Assembly (NCBI GenBank): GCA_030248065.1
Contig: JASAMV010001186.1
Location: 22,398-86,397, forward strand
Origin: Rhynchonema sp. JSB1_4
Lineage: Eukaryota; Nematoda; Chromadorea; Monhysterida; Xyalidae
DNA: 64,000 nucleotides
Direction: 5' to 3'
Shown piece by piece: positions 53,874 to 64,000 of the stretch. Made by a program: the position numbers and the translations under genes. Positions within the stretch are counted from its first letter, which is position 1. The number at the start of each line of letters is the position of its first letter. The notes beneath the pieces were generated by a model that had not been told where the DNA came from, did no database searches, and saw only the letters and a list, made by a program, of their open reading frames with translations.

Positions 53874-54143
53874 ATGTCGCAAACACAAATTGCCGAGACG
53901 CTTGAGGAGTATTGGCTGCAAAGAGCCATTCAAGAATCGCTGAAGGATGAGTACGACCGAATGTGCGAATGGCTGCGCTCTGACTTTGAAGCTTTGGAGT
54001 ATATGCAAGAAATTGAGGCCGAAGAAAGACAAATTCGTAACGCCTACGAGGAATACAACAATTCTGTTCGTAGCGAGGCGGCGAATGAAATGGAGGAAGA
54101 AGAAGAAAATGAAGAAGAAAGTGAAGAGGATGACTTTGATTAA
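53874..54143 (+). CDS. Element D acidic protein, 89 residues
   Basis: ATG 53874 (MSQTQIAETLEEYW). Helical N-terminal two thirds (WLQRAIQESLKDEYDRMCEW), then an almost purely Glu/Asp tail ending at 54143. Resembles nuclear acidic or histone-chaperone-like tails by composition only. First gene of the accessory arm of element D. Confidence 0.55.
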   Translation: MSQTQIAETLEEYWLQRAIQESLKDEYDRMCEWLRSDFEALEYMQEIEAEERQIRNAYEEYNNSVRSEAANEMEEEEENEEESEEDDFD

Positions 54144-54563
54144 ATTGAATTTTCCCCGAGGCCAAAAAAGTCAATCCAGTCATAAATTGAATTTTGTACG
54201 ATGCTCACCATCAATCGCATTATATTGTATCGTCAGTGACTTAATATTATGTTCTCATCATTATAAACACATATCAATTACGTAACGGTTTATAATTGAA
54301 ATGAAAAACAACGAAAAGTGTTGAAGTTTACGCTATACTATCACTCATGCACACACGCGCGCGCGTTCAGTTTACACACGCTGGTACATAGACGTACAGT
54401 AAACAAAAAAAGACGCGCATCAAAGATTTAAAATTTTCAAGCGCCAAATGAAACAATATAAGTGCCAAGCAGCAGCTGCGGTTCCGATTATTATTGAATG
54501 AAACCAGCCCAGATTGTTTCAATCCTACAAATTGAAAATCTAAAGAAATGAAAATTTGTTTGT

Positions 54564-55590
54564 TTGTTAATACTACTGTGCATTGTTGTTTTCAATGACT
54601 GTGTGAAAACCCCTCCATCGACTAACAGCGGTGAGGATAGGGAAGTTCCAGACGTGGAAAATGAAGTGGATGACGATGAATTGTTGAGATTGGCGGACCA
54701 ATTCGATCCATCGCTGTTCGACAATGTGATGACGGATGAAATTGTCGCTGGGTTTCAGGTGAAGGGTGGTGGAGCGATAGATTTACTTGACGCACAGGTT
54801 ATTTCGGTGGTAATTATCTAAATTTGTCCGTTAGGATGAAGAACAACTGACCGAACAGGATCGAGCACTCACACCCGATGATTTGTGGGAGCGAAGAATG
54901 ACTCCCGAACCGGACGTGACGGTGGCAGCGAATCAACAAGAAATGACCGAAGCATGGGTGGTTAGTAGAGCGGGAGGGTGAAAAATAAAATAAGTTGAAC
55001 CGTAAACAAGTAAGTAGTTTCAGCAAGTGACTGACTATTGGAAAGCAATTTCGCTCCAACAGCAATTGGACATGCAAGAGGCGATTGAACGCGACATTTT
55101 GCACGCACAGATACGTATGTGTGAGGTACGAAGGGGGTGGGAGAAACACAAAATCGTAAACAGATTAACTTACATACCCATAAAATTACAGGAACAGGAG
55201 CGAACGAACGGTGGCGAAATAATTGCCGAATACAGCAACTATCAAATTCCCACCCACCGCCACCAACAAATGAACAATGTTCTATTGCTGATGAACAAGT
55301 CATGGACCCATTGGAAGGTATAGGAATTTTAAAGGATTTTTTGTTAGAATGTGAAGAACACAAAAAACAAAAAAACCGAAAAATTCAGGAGCCGGTGTCA
55401 ACGGTCCGTTCCAACATCTACAGGAGTTGTACCGTCACATGGTGCCGCCGCCATTTGCTGTTCCCTACGACCAGTGCCGACGCCAAGAACACGACATGTT
55501 CAGGGCAAACCGAGCTTTTCGGCAATACATGAATGGCGAACTAGGCCTGGACGCGCATCTACCCGACCGACAATTGACGCGGTTTGCTAC
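54564..55590 (+). CDS. Element D multi-exon acidic protein with hydrophobic start
   Basis: Exons recognised by splice borders: about 54564-54760 (hydrophobic LLILLCIVVFNDCV, then DREVPDVENEVDDDELLRL), 54835-54957 or so, 55024-55122, 55195-55317 and 55390 to about 55590, with introns of about 65-75 nt. An ATG just upstream (54548) is out of frame with the hydrophobic segment, which could be a signal peptide. Frames of the last two exons are uncertain. No domain recognised. Confidence 0.45.
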
Positions 55591-55782
55591 GGTCAGTTTG
55601 CTTTGATTTTAATGTTTCATTCTTATTATTACTTATTTTCTATCGCTTCGAAACAAAAAGAAATGAAAGCATGAAGCAGCGGTGTGGAGGTGGTGGTGAA
55701 ATAACAAGCACGCTACTTTTCAAGTGATCAACTAGGAGCAAGTGAGAGTGAATAAGACATTTAGAGGTGACAGCATTGCAGG

Positions 55783-56735
55783 TTCGCACTCGCGATGATC
55801 AGCCACGTTATGTGATCAGAACGCGCGGCCTTATGACACGCATAGAACTGAGAAATATTGAACCACCTGGCGCGAGACAAGGATGCGCGTATAACTTTTG
55901 TTTGTTTGCGCGAAATCAGCTAAACCTGGACAACCTCGTCTGTTTTGACCCGGCCACACAACACGATTGCGATTCGTGTGACGCACACGTTCATACGCTC
56001 TGTGCGTACGCAGCGTTTATTTTCGCAATCAACCGTGCGGCAAACGATGCACCTGTTCAACACGCCAGAGACACACCCATCCCGCCCCAGTATCAGTTCC
56101 CGTTGCGTAACTGTCCCATCTGCCAGAACGCGTACGGAATCAGAACCGCTCGCCAACTGCTGGCAGGGGTAATAATTCTGTTCGCCCTGTTTCGTGTGTT
56201 GCTCACCTACGAGGAGTACTGCCGAGTGACGCCAGGTGTAGTGTATGGTCAACCAATCCATCACGGACATCTTGAAACCGATTGGGAAATGGATGCCGAG
56301 CGGAACGTCCGCGTGCGCAACATTGCGATGATGCCCTACAATGCCGCTGTCGTGGAAAGATACCTGGCACCCGCCATTCAGCGGTTCTTCCAACAAGTGG
56401 GAGGGGTGAGAACCGGATTCACGTACCGCACACTTCTCAACGAATTGTTCGCACTTTTGATCGAGCATTTGGAAGAACATGAACACGACTACTTGTACGG
56501 TTGGCAACTAATGGGCGAGCTGGTGTACTTTATTCGATTCGAACTGCGCAACATGTGTGTCGGAGGCAACATCAAATACACCCACACGTCACCATACTGT
56601 CGGGCCCCAATAGCGAAACGACGTCACCCGGACAACGATGATGATGATGGTGATAACGACCCGAGTGGTGCGTGCACAGCGGTGAAGCGATGTGATAACG
56701 CTGGCGCCAGACGTGCGACGGGACGCGCCTGCTAA
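55783..56735 (+). CDS. Element D Cys-rich putative zinc-binding protein
   Basis: Begins after an acceptor (TTGCAG|GTTCGC) or at ATG 55833 (MTRIELRNIEPPG). CAYNFC, HDCDSCDAHVHTLCAYAAF and RNCPICQNAYGIR provide at least two CxxC-type metal sites. The middle is helical (RTLLNELFALLIEHLEEHEHD) and the C-terminus is acidic then basic (RRHPDNDDDDGDND). The CxxC pairs recall the small zinc-ribbon genes of element E. No enzymatic motif. Function unknown. Confidence 0.6.
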
Positions 56736-56826
56736 ACAAACAGTTAGCTAGGGCAGAGTTTATTGCCTTGTTTACATGACGCGGTGGCGGCGACTGGTAC
56801 GAAGAGTGATAAGGTTATGGTAGCGT

Positions 56827-58466
56827 CTAGACCGTACTCTCGTAAACTTGATTGTTAGAACTGAAACTGGGTGGGTAGTCGTAAGTTGGATCGGAACCGC
56901 TGCCACTGCATTGCGAATAAGTTAAGGACCAATTCGTGCTTGCTAAGCTTGAAGAATCGACATTTTCAAAATCATCCAAGCGCGTCGCTTGTTGTGTATA
57001 ATCAGCTAAAGAGAATGACAATTAAGAAATTGGGCGTTTCACAGAAGGCTATAAGAATGCGACACACTCTGTAGTTCCGCACAATTCGTACATCCACCGC
57101 CATTGTCGTTGTTTCTTTGCCGCTTCCAAAACCGATAGCCAACCAGTACCGCCACTACCGCCAAACCCGTTGTAATAGGTATTGTTGCGCTGAGAACGAT
57201 CACCGTTGTGGTAGTTGGCTGACCGCTCGCCTGTGCATTTGTTTGTTGAAATAGCGCGTTTGTATTTGTGCGTTCGAACCGTGAAAATGGATCGGCCGGA
57301 AAACAACGATGAAAACACACCGCCACCGCCAGCTGCACCTCCCGTTCCGGCTGAAAAGCCAAAGAAGAGGACGCTCAGATTGATGAACGGTGGCGAGGTG
57401 CAGCTGGTTTGTGACTTTTCATCATTAAAAAATTTTTCAAATTTAAATTTGTTGTTATTTCTCTCCAAAATTAACTCATACTTTTGAAGAACGACGAGTC
57501 GGAAACCAAGAGCAAGAAGGTGAAAGACCAGGATTGGGAGGAGCTGACGTCCGAGTATAGGGAAAAAGGAGATCGGGGAGTCTGCGGTCGATATATTCGA
57601 CTAAGTACGAACGTTCTTGAGTTCTGAGCTTTTTTCTTAAAGTTGTGTAGGTAAAAGCGTTTGACAACAAGGAAAATTCAGGTTCGAGTCATGATGAAAA
57701 CGAGAATGTGTGTGCGGTCGCTGAGGCATTTGCGAACGACACCGGTGACGTGAGCACGAACGTGTTCATCGGCCATTTGTCGCGCACCATTACGGGCAAC
57801 TCGTTCGAGCCCCGTCTTGGTGCGTACAAATGGCCGGGAATTCGCATGAGCGAGGAGAATCTGAAGGCGCTCCACGCGTGCACGCAGGAGTTGCTGACAG
57901 ATCTCGGTAAAAGCAAAAAATTTTTTTAGCTAAAATTGATTTTTCCTTCAAATAAATCATTTTGGTCGCTCAGCCGATCTGAAGTCACTCGCGCGCAACA
58001 GACCGAAGCCACATCGCGATTCGAACGCACACAGTTTCGGACGAAAAGGGGGGTTCAGGAGATACAATTAAGGTGACTTACCGAAGGGGTGGGTGTTGGC
58101 ACGGGAATAGGATGCACACAGGTTCCAAGAATTAGGATGTGATCCAGCGGCGCTACGCAGTTGTTCTTGCACGCATGTTCGGTGAATTCTACGCGCTGTA
58201 GATTAGGGTAGCAATGGTCGATTCTGCTTTTGTTCCATTCAACTGCACAATTCGAGTGTAGCAACACGGTGGCAACGCGTTTCGATAACTCTCCACATGG
58301 CGGCTTGTTGTCATTGGTAGGAAACTGTTTGATCGTAGGCGGTGGAGTGCATGATTGACTGTCCAAAAACACACAACATCCGTTATCGTAACAGATTGGT
58401 TCACTTTGTTTCCAGGACCGTCCGTCTCGTACATTCATCTTGTGTGTCACTGTGCCGTTTGCATCT
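56827..58466 (-). CDS. Element D putative type I membrane glycoprotein, 3 visible exons
   Basis: Exon 58466-58085: ectodomain with about 10 Cys (CYDNGCCVFLDSQSC, HACKNNC) ending in a Pro/Thr/Val stalk (HPIPVPTPTPSVS). Exon about 57239 to 57060: Thr-rich stalk, transmembrane helix (VIVLSATIPITTGLAVVAVL) and stop-transfer RFWKRQR. Exon 57003-56827: cytoplasmic tail with Tyr motifs (DPTYDYPPSF, VYESTV). Acceptors TTTACAG, TGCACAG and CTTTAG. The exon with a signal peptide should lie further upstream but was not found. The long intron contains exons of a plus-strand gene. Could be a captured host receptor-like gene or a surface protein of the element; unresolved. Confidence 0.55.
57287..58071 (+). 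CDS. Element D multi-exon unknown protein, antisense to the membrane gene
   Basis: ATG 57287 (MDRPENNDENTPPPPAAPP). Further exons about 57489-57600 (NDESETKSKKVKDQDWEELT), 57682-57906 (globular: FIGHLSRTITGN, RLGAYKWPGIRMSEENLKAL) and 57974-58071 (basic: LARNRPKPHRDSNAH). The first exon overlaps the transmembrane exon of the minus-strand gene. The Pro-rich start, charged linker and one globular exon suggest a small nuclear or adaptor protein. No family recognised. Confidence 0.5.
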
Positions 58467-58613
58467 GTAAATAATTTTCTCATTGCTCATATTCATGTCA
58501 GCATCAAATGTGCCATTGCGATGCCCTTACTGTTCGGTCAGTTGTTGGTCAATTTTGCTTGAGTTTACATTGTGGTAAATTATTCTCAAAATCAAAATTC
58601 TATACTTTTACAG

Positions 58614-59222
58614 CTGTGTTTTGCGAACAAAGGGGCGTTTGGGCAGCACGTCACCATCCATGCCGAACAGGAGGCAGCAACCAAAACCACACCACAGGTA
58701 ATTGGAGAGAGAGAGAGAGAGCATTATTTTTCAATTAATTTTCATTTAATAAAAGTAATACAATTCCAATTAAAACACACTTTTAGTCAAAACCCCGTCA
58801 TCGTCGTCGAATCCGTCGGAAACTGGCAATCGTTGATTCGTCATCGTCGTCGGATGACCAAGTGAGAGAGCTTAAAAGAATATTTTTATTTAATTTTGAT
58901 ATGATTAAACATAAAGCATGAACGTGATGTTTCAATTTTTCAGTTCATGGAGAGTCAACCACGTCCATCAATCTATTTTGACAATGAGGCGGTGTGTGAC
59001 GACGACGACGACGATTCGACGTCATCCACCGATGGGGATTGTACGGTGAGTAAAGAATAAATCCAACTAACCGGACGATACGAGAATCATCCATGCACAC
59101 ACTAGTGCAGCAGTGGCATGCATTTTCAGTTTTCCCCTATTCGCTCGTCAGATGGCAAAGTACTCGTGCCTTGCAAGCGTCGTGCCCGCAGGAAAGTGAA
59201 GCGTCTGGAAAAGCGCTCAAAA
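58614..59222 (+). CDS. Element D multi-exon nuclear-type protein (acidic and basic blocks)
   Basis: Exons 58614-58697, 58787-58861, 58944-59045 and 59130-59222 with GT...CAG/TAG borders. Features: basic PRHRRRIRRK followed by SSSSDD, an Asp run (CDDDDDDSTSS) and a strongly basic end (CKRRARRKVKRLEKRSK) typical of nuclear localisation or DNA binding. The first exon is missing. It directly precedes the polymerase. Confidence 0.5.
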
Positions 59223-59357
59223 GTAAGTGAATCATACAATTGTACGAAAACTAAAAACTTTTGCGCAAACTAGTATGTGTTCTTATCAGTAACAAGTCAG
59301 TTGTTGTGACTGAACAAAAGTGGAGACATGTGAAAAAAACATATGATTTATTTTGAG

Positions 59358-61968
59358 ATGTCGACCTGTGAACAAGCCAGTCAATGCGACCCATCCTCAT
59401 CTGCTACTCAAGGCGGTGGCGGTGATACGAACACAAACAATGACCAGCCAACTGCATCAACGTCATCACCGCAGGGTGATGATCATGATTCACAACAGTT
59501 AGGTGAGGAGGAGGAGTATTTGCAAGAGTTTGCTCATTGGACCGACTACGAGAAAACAGTGTCGTCAAACGGAGGTTTTGTCACTGTGAGGTTTCCGATT
59601 GACGAGTTAACCGTGCCACTGTTCAAGTCATTGTTAATGAAAGCACTAAATGAATCGCACGCACACATTGTGATGCTTCAAGCAGAACTTTCTTACCTTT
59701 TGCAAAACGAACATAGTGGTGAATACAAATTTTTTTACTCTGCCACAAACACGTCCCTGTTCCGCACGTCAATTTTTGTGAACATAGACAAACCAAGCTC
59801 AATTCAGAAAATAATTGAACGTTTCGAGAAACTCCTCCCTGACCTGATCGAAAATCTGTCCAGACCTGCGTCCGTGGGGTCGGGATTTACATTCCGAAGA
59901 TTCTGCACGATTCGGTTTTTAATGTACATAGTGGACTAGTTTCTCGAAATGTTTAAATATACTTGAATGTGTGTGTGAATGTGTTCAAAATTTTGCAGAC
60001 GAACGCATTCGCAAAATCACGTGTGAGTATGGAGTTACGATTTCTCAGTCATTCATGTACGTATTGGCATGCGCTTTGAAAAACATAAAGGCAGGCTTAG
60101 ATCCGGGTAGCGTGCGACAACGTGATGTAAAAACGCATGTGAATCTACTAGCCAGAAAGTATGATCATCACATACGTAAATGTGACCGCCGTGGTGTGTA
60201 TAAACTGACGTCAATCAGGAAAATTGGCGCGCAAGAAAATTTGGACATCAACGTTTGGGAAATAGTGAACGATAAACAAGGCATTCGTCCCGTTAAAGTT
60301 TCATCCTTGAACAGCTTCGATTTTCACACTCAAAAACCTCATGTTCAAGTTTATCGTTCGTTATTTACGAAAAAGTACTACCTGATACGCAACCTAGAAA
60401 CGATGTTGCGCTCATACCCGTGTCATTTTTGCATGCGACCGTCTTCTGAAGCTTGGAACCGAATGCAGCATGAGAAGAAATGCAAAGAGAGATTAGAGTG
60501 TGTACAGAAGCACGAAATGTTTGGCTTTATTCGGTGCTCGTTAACGTCACCACCTGCCGTTGTTGACAAGTACAAAAAATTCCCACCACTGATCTGGCGT
60601 TCGCTTGTATCCCTAGAACAGTTGGATCCGGAACAACAGGCAGAAGCAAAACGTATTGGTCGCTTCTCGCAACCCGAATCTCTTGTTTGCAACCTGTTCA
60701 ACGCAGAATCAATCACGATCACAACAGATCTGTTTCTATATCTGGTGAATGTTATTGGTGTGAAGTGTACCGACGTTTCCGACATTTTGTGTTTCGCCAA
60801 GTCGTGTGCTCCGTTCAGAGAAATGGCTATACAACTGTGTGAGTTCAGGCGTGAAGCAGCTGCGAATGACAACCCACTGTTGGCGTTGCTGGCAAAACTG
60901 GTCGGAAACGGATGTTTTCGTTACTCAATCAGTAGGCCGTCGCCACGAGTGCGTAGGTGCAATGCGAAGCAGTTTAGGCGTGCGTACATGGCTCAAGACG
61001 TGGTCAGCTTTGCTCCAATTGGCAGATCTAGCAATATTGATGAACTAATTGAGGTCACAATTCAACCGAAATCAACTCACTATCCCCTACCGGCACAGCT
61101 CGGTTTTTCAGTTTTGGCAGCTAGCAAAATGTTGGCGTTGGAAATTGTGCGTGGATTTGTTGAATACTGCAGAGAATCCAGTTGGCATCCAGTCAAGTAC
61201 GATACTGAATGCATATGTGTTGCTGTGAGCAGTAGTAATTTGCGTGATTTAGTCAAACCGGGATGTGAAAAGGATTTCGAGGATTGGCACAAATCGGTGT
61301 TCGCGCCAGACAAAACAAGTCGCTTGCACAATTTCCACAAACGCACACCTGGTTTGTTGCATGTTGAAGCGCAAAGCACCGTGAGTGTTGCATTAGCCAG
61401 TAAACTGATCATTCTGGATGGACCAGACATGAAACCAAAGATAGCTCACAGAGGAATTCAATTGAATCGTGCCAATGAACACTTGTTGACAGTGCGTTCC
61501 TATTTTGAATGTTTGTTTGACACAAAAATTGACGGCGAGGACGAAAGTGGCGATACACAAGGTGTGGCAACGTATGTCGGGTTCAGACATGTACCTACCA
61601 GCATGGCAATGACCACAGTACGCAGTACTAAAAGAGCACTCACAAATTTATGTGCTAAGTCAAGCTATCATGATTGTGGTGTGCACCCTATACCGCACGA
61701 ACTATACGCTGAACGTGATCGATATTACCCGTTTCCGTGCGACATAGAACAAGACAAGAAACTGTTGTGGCAAAAGGTTGAAACCGAGTTACGTAACAGT
61801 AAATGGTGTGTTACTGTTTCACAGTTTTTTCAGCCGACTAATGTCTGTGATCGAGGCGATTGGTTTTCTTTCAATTCGCACGTCGTTACCACGCTCACCA
61901 GAAATGTGATCTCGACCACTCACTCGCCCATTCTCACACGTGACTTATATCCGAACACAAGTGTGTAA
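59358..61968 (+). pseudogene. polB: Element D PolB-like protein lacking exonuclease and motif A
   Basis: Exon 1 59358 to about 59925 (N-terminal region; WTDYEKTVSSNGGFVTV matches element A), then one uninterrupted exon 59999-61968 (656 codons). It has the zinc-finger-like block PCHFCMRPSS...H...C (60.42-60.49 kb) and then passes directly to MFGFIRCSL, a block that lies about 1.9 kb further on in element A. The exonuclease motifs, motif A and nuclease-like insertion are absent, with the frame kept. Motif B region reads KLVGNGCFRYSI and motif C reads YDTECICVAV (DTEC instead of DTDS). No introns occur where elements A and E have them. Polymerase activity is unlikely. Long open frame suggests recent origin or retained use. 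Confidence 0.8.
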
Positions 61969-62615
61969 ATTCTTGATTTTCGGTTTTTCAGTTTCTGCTG
62001 TTATGCACCGTCCTTTCGTTTGTCGTTATCACGCACTCGCACTGCCATTTGTACTGCTGCTACGTATGGTTCATTTGACGATCGTTATCAAATGTTACGT
62101 TCGCTCATCGTTTTTTTTTTGTTTTTTGTTCTTTGTCGCATATACGTGTTGTTGCTGCCGCAATTGCAGACGATTGTTTGTGCTTTTACGTTAATACTGT
62201 TTTGTTGTGCACCATATTAAGTTAAGCAGAGTTTAGTTTACGATTTTCACAAAACTGAATATGGTGCACCCGATGTGGATTTGCACAGTGACCAAGATGA
62301 TGTACACTTATTTTCCGATGTTTTGTCCCATTTTGTGTGTGATGCGCATTAATGTAATTGTTGCATTGGTATCACTCCGGAGTGAATATCGATATGTATA
62401 TACGATTATATGTGTGTGTGGTTAATTGATTGAATTCTTGTGCTTGCTTTTCACTATAATAACTTTACGATTAGTTGGGTTGAATTATTTTTCTTTCTTC
62501 CCTGTTCTCTGTTCTCTTGCGCGCACACGTACGTAATTTTTCACTTTCATTCCAACGTGATGACGTTACGCAACGCTGATGAATGTGAATAAAAGTGCAC
62601 ATATCGTGGTTTAAA
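61969..62615. other. Spacer between convergent genes, with a 12-bp inverted repeat
   Basis: GTGCACCATATT (62207-62218) is mirrored by AATATGGTGCAC (62258-62269), a stem with a 39-nt loop between the ends of the PolB-like gene (+) and the PX-type gene (-). Otherwise T-rich non-coding sequence; AATAAA occurs at about 62590 (+). Confidence 0.5.
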
Positions 62616-63422
62616 TTATTTTTCACTATAATAGAACGGTTTTGAGGTTGAAGGTTCAGCTCCATGCCACAGCTTAACAAAAGCCGAATAACCTTGAGGC
62701 ACTTTTGCTGTGGTAACAGAACGCAAACGACGCAATATGGTTCTAATATCACTTCCTTCATAGTGCTGACCGTTTATTGTAACTGAAAAATCCGGACCAA
62801 CACTAAACACAGCGGACGGCAGTTGCTGAGCTTGTTGCCAACCAACCTCAGCTGCAGTACGTGCACGTGCCGGCAACTGTTGGATAAATGCATCGACATC
62901 GGCAGTGATCTGAGGTTCGTCAACAACAACAGGTTGGTCATTATCGTCGTCAATGGCGTCATGAAACACATCGTCAGGTTTTTCTTGCTTCTCTATCTGT
63001 GCACTGGCTGCCACCTGTTCATCGCCGACAGACGGCTTAGTGTCTGCCGGTTGAGCTGGTGTAATGTTCTTGCTCATCTCGTGTACCATATCTTGCGCAA
63101 TCGCAGCCGACGTCGGTGCAGAAACCTGTGCACTCGATGGAACAGCCGGAGCTGCTGCTGACGATGCTTTGGCTGCAGTATACGATGGTTGCAGCTGTTG
63201 TTTGGCTGCGTACATGTAGTTCATCAGTTTTGAAAGTGCCTGACGCTTTAGGTTGACGTCCAGTTGCGTGTTCTTAAGAACGTCTTCGATCTGCTTGTCC
63301 AAATTTTCGACCGAGCGCATTTGTGGGTTGCCGAAAAGTCGGTCACGTCGGCGCAGTTCGCTTAGCTCATCCGGACTGATCAACGCAAACGAACGAATCG
63401 AATCACCTGTGCCCGCGTTCAT
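62616..63422 (-). CDS. Element D conserved Polinton PX-type protein
   Basis: 268 codons, ATG 63422. N-terminal RSFALISPDELSELRRR and LDKQIEDVL, an Ala/Pro/Ser-rich linker, an acidic stretch (DAIDDDNDQ), then FIQQLPARARTAAEVGWQQ and EGSDIRTILRRLRSV, matching the PX-type protein of element C end to end. Starts 3 nt after the PC stop through an AATAAACAATG junction, as between penton and basic gene in element C. Function unknown; probably structural or DNA-associated. Confidence 0.75.
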   Translation of the reverse strand: MNAGTGDSIRSFALISPDELSELRRRDRLFGNPQMRSVENLDKQIEDVLKNTQLDVNLKRQALSKLMNYMYAAKQQLQPSYTAAKASSAAAPAVPSSAQVSAPTSAAIAQDMVHEMSKNITPAQPADTKPSVGDEQVAASAQIEKQEKPDDVFHDAIDDDNDQPVVVDEPQITADVDAFIQQLPARARTAAEVGWQQAQQLPSAVFSVGPDFSVTINGQHYEGSDIRTILRRLRSVTTAKVPQGYSAFVKLWHGAEPSTSKPFYYSEK

Positions 63423-63425
63423 TGT

Positions 63426-63788
63426 TTATTGATCTGGATCACTTTCCAGTGCAATTTCGTTTTTATCGAGCGCTTGCAACACCAACACAATCAACAGTTG
63501 GAGCAACGGTATCGCCTTCTTCGTGCACAACAGTCGAAGTTTGGCCGCAACCGGTTGTTTGATGTTGGCAATCTTATAAATTAGCGTCTTGAACTTCCTG
63601 AGTTGATTGTATTCCGTTTGACCGACAGCAATGTTTCGTTTCAAAATGTTTATTCCACAGCAGCAGATCAACACAATCAGTGAATCAGGTGCAGATTTGA
63701 TTAACGAGCGAATGAAATCAATTTGTGTTTCGACAATCAACCGTAGATAGCCCTCGTGATGGAGCAGCTCGTCCAGTCCTTTGGTCAT
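63426..63788 (-). CDS. Element D conserved Polinton PC-type protein
   Basis: 120 codons, ATG 63788 overlapping the ATPase stop. LIVLICCCGINILKRNIAV, a short spacer, then YNQLRKFKTLIYKIAN and the hydrophobic LLQLLIVLVLQALDKN are the family pattern shared with 42517 (+) and 28167 (-). Confidence 0.75.
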   Translation of the reverse strand: MTKGLDELLHHEGYLRLIVETQIDFIRSLIKSAPDSLIVLICCCGINILKRNIAVGQTEYNQLRKFKTLIYKIANIKQPVAAKLRLLCTKKAIPLLQLLIVLVLQALDKNEIALESDPDQ

Positions 63789-64000
63789 AGTTGGAAGAGG
63801 ATGGGCGTCTCACCTGTCAGGACGAGGAAATTTGAGTTTCCCTAATTGAGTAAGGGAAATTTGTGTGAATTTTCCTACCTTCAAGGATTCCGGTGCGAAT
63901 GCGCATTAAATCGGGAGTGTGAGGCTTCAAATCGACACAAATGTACCCGTAATCCGTGTTATTGAGTTCCTTGCCCAACTTCAAACACAAATCGTAGCAT
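63785..64000 (-). CDS. Element D packaging ATPase, C-terminal part (cut by window edge)
   Basis: Exons 64000-63879 and 63813-63785 with a 65-nt intron (GTAGGA...CTGACAG). YGYICVDLKPHTPDLMRIRTGIL and the final ETPILFQL match the end of the element C ATPase (YMCVDLQMD, GETPIVYKI). The catalytic part lies outside the window. The stop overlaps the PC-type start. It shows that the morphogenesis genes of D run leftward toward its rightward PolB, the usual convergent Polinton layout. Confidence 0.82.

Noticed and set aside
55920..56507. 195-codon minus-strand frame
   Set aside because: Shadow of the Cys-rich plus-strand gene 55783-56735, which has the splice acceptor and CxxC pattern.
1..64000. CRISPR arrays, tRNA genes and bacterial operon signals
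   Set aside because: Tandem repeats lack unique spacers, no cloverleaf-like sequence was noticed, and gene structure is clearly eukaryotic with introns.

Overview
The window reads as animal (invertebrate) nuclear DNA. Genes are split by many short introns of about 50-65 nt (GT...TTTTCAG type), AATAAA signals follow stop codons, and there are microsatellites, LINE and LTR fragments and foldback repeats. No rRNA, tRNA, CRISPR array or bacterial-style operon was recognised. The host cannot be named from the sequence; the short introns with T-rich CAG acceptors are nematode-like, but this is weak evidence.

From about 15.3 kb to the right edge the window is a pile-up of Polinton/Maverick (adintovirus-like) elements, called A to E here. 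A (15.3-18.5 kb, +) is a decayed protein-primed DNA polymerase B (PolB). B (18.55-32.35 kb, -) runs PolB, packaging ATPase, two small proteins, integrase, penton, small basic protein, major capsid protein (MCP), adenain-type protease and a 3-exon gene of unknown function (gene X). Its distal part, from integrase to gene X, is tandemly duplicated. C (33.04-44.20 kb, +) is bounded by inverted repeats of about 606 and 610 bp and carries integrase, penton, basic protein, MCP, protease, ATPase and two conserved Polinton proteins, but no PolB. E (about 44.2-51.3 kb) has small zinc-ribbon and membrane genes, the 3' half of a third PolB and a broken PX-type gene. D (about 53.6 kb to beyond 64.0 kb) has several multi-exon accessory genes, an intronless PolB-like ORF, then PX, PC and the end of an ATPase on the opposite strand.

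Between E and D lies a LINE whose 5' part is inverted relative to its 3' part. The first 15 kb is repeat-rich: tandem arrays of 40, 97 and about 125 bp, foldback elements, a 1.2-kb LTR element inside an older inverted-repeat element, and one unrecognised 386-codon ORF.

In all four PolB copies the readable gene is incomplete: A is broken and 3'-truncated, B lacks motif C, D lacks the exonuclease and motif A, E lacks the 5' half. The only element whose capsid, protease, ATPase and integrase genes all read through after splicing is C, which has no PolB. Two stretches (32.34-33.04 and 37.39-38.53 kb) look like poorly resolved assembly, so conclusions that cross them need read support.
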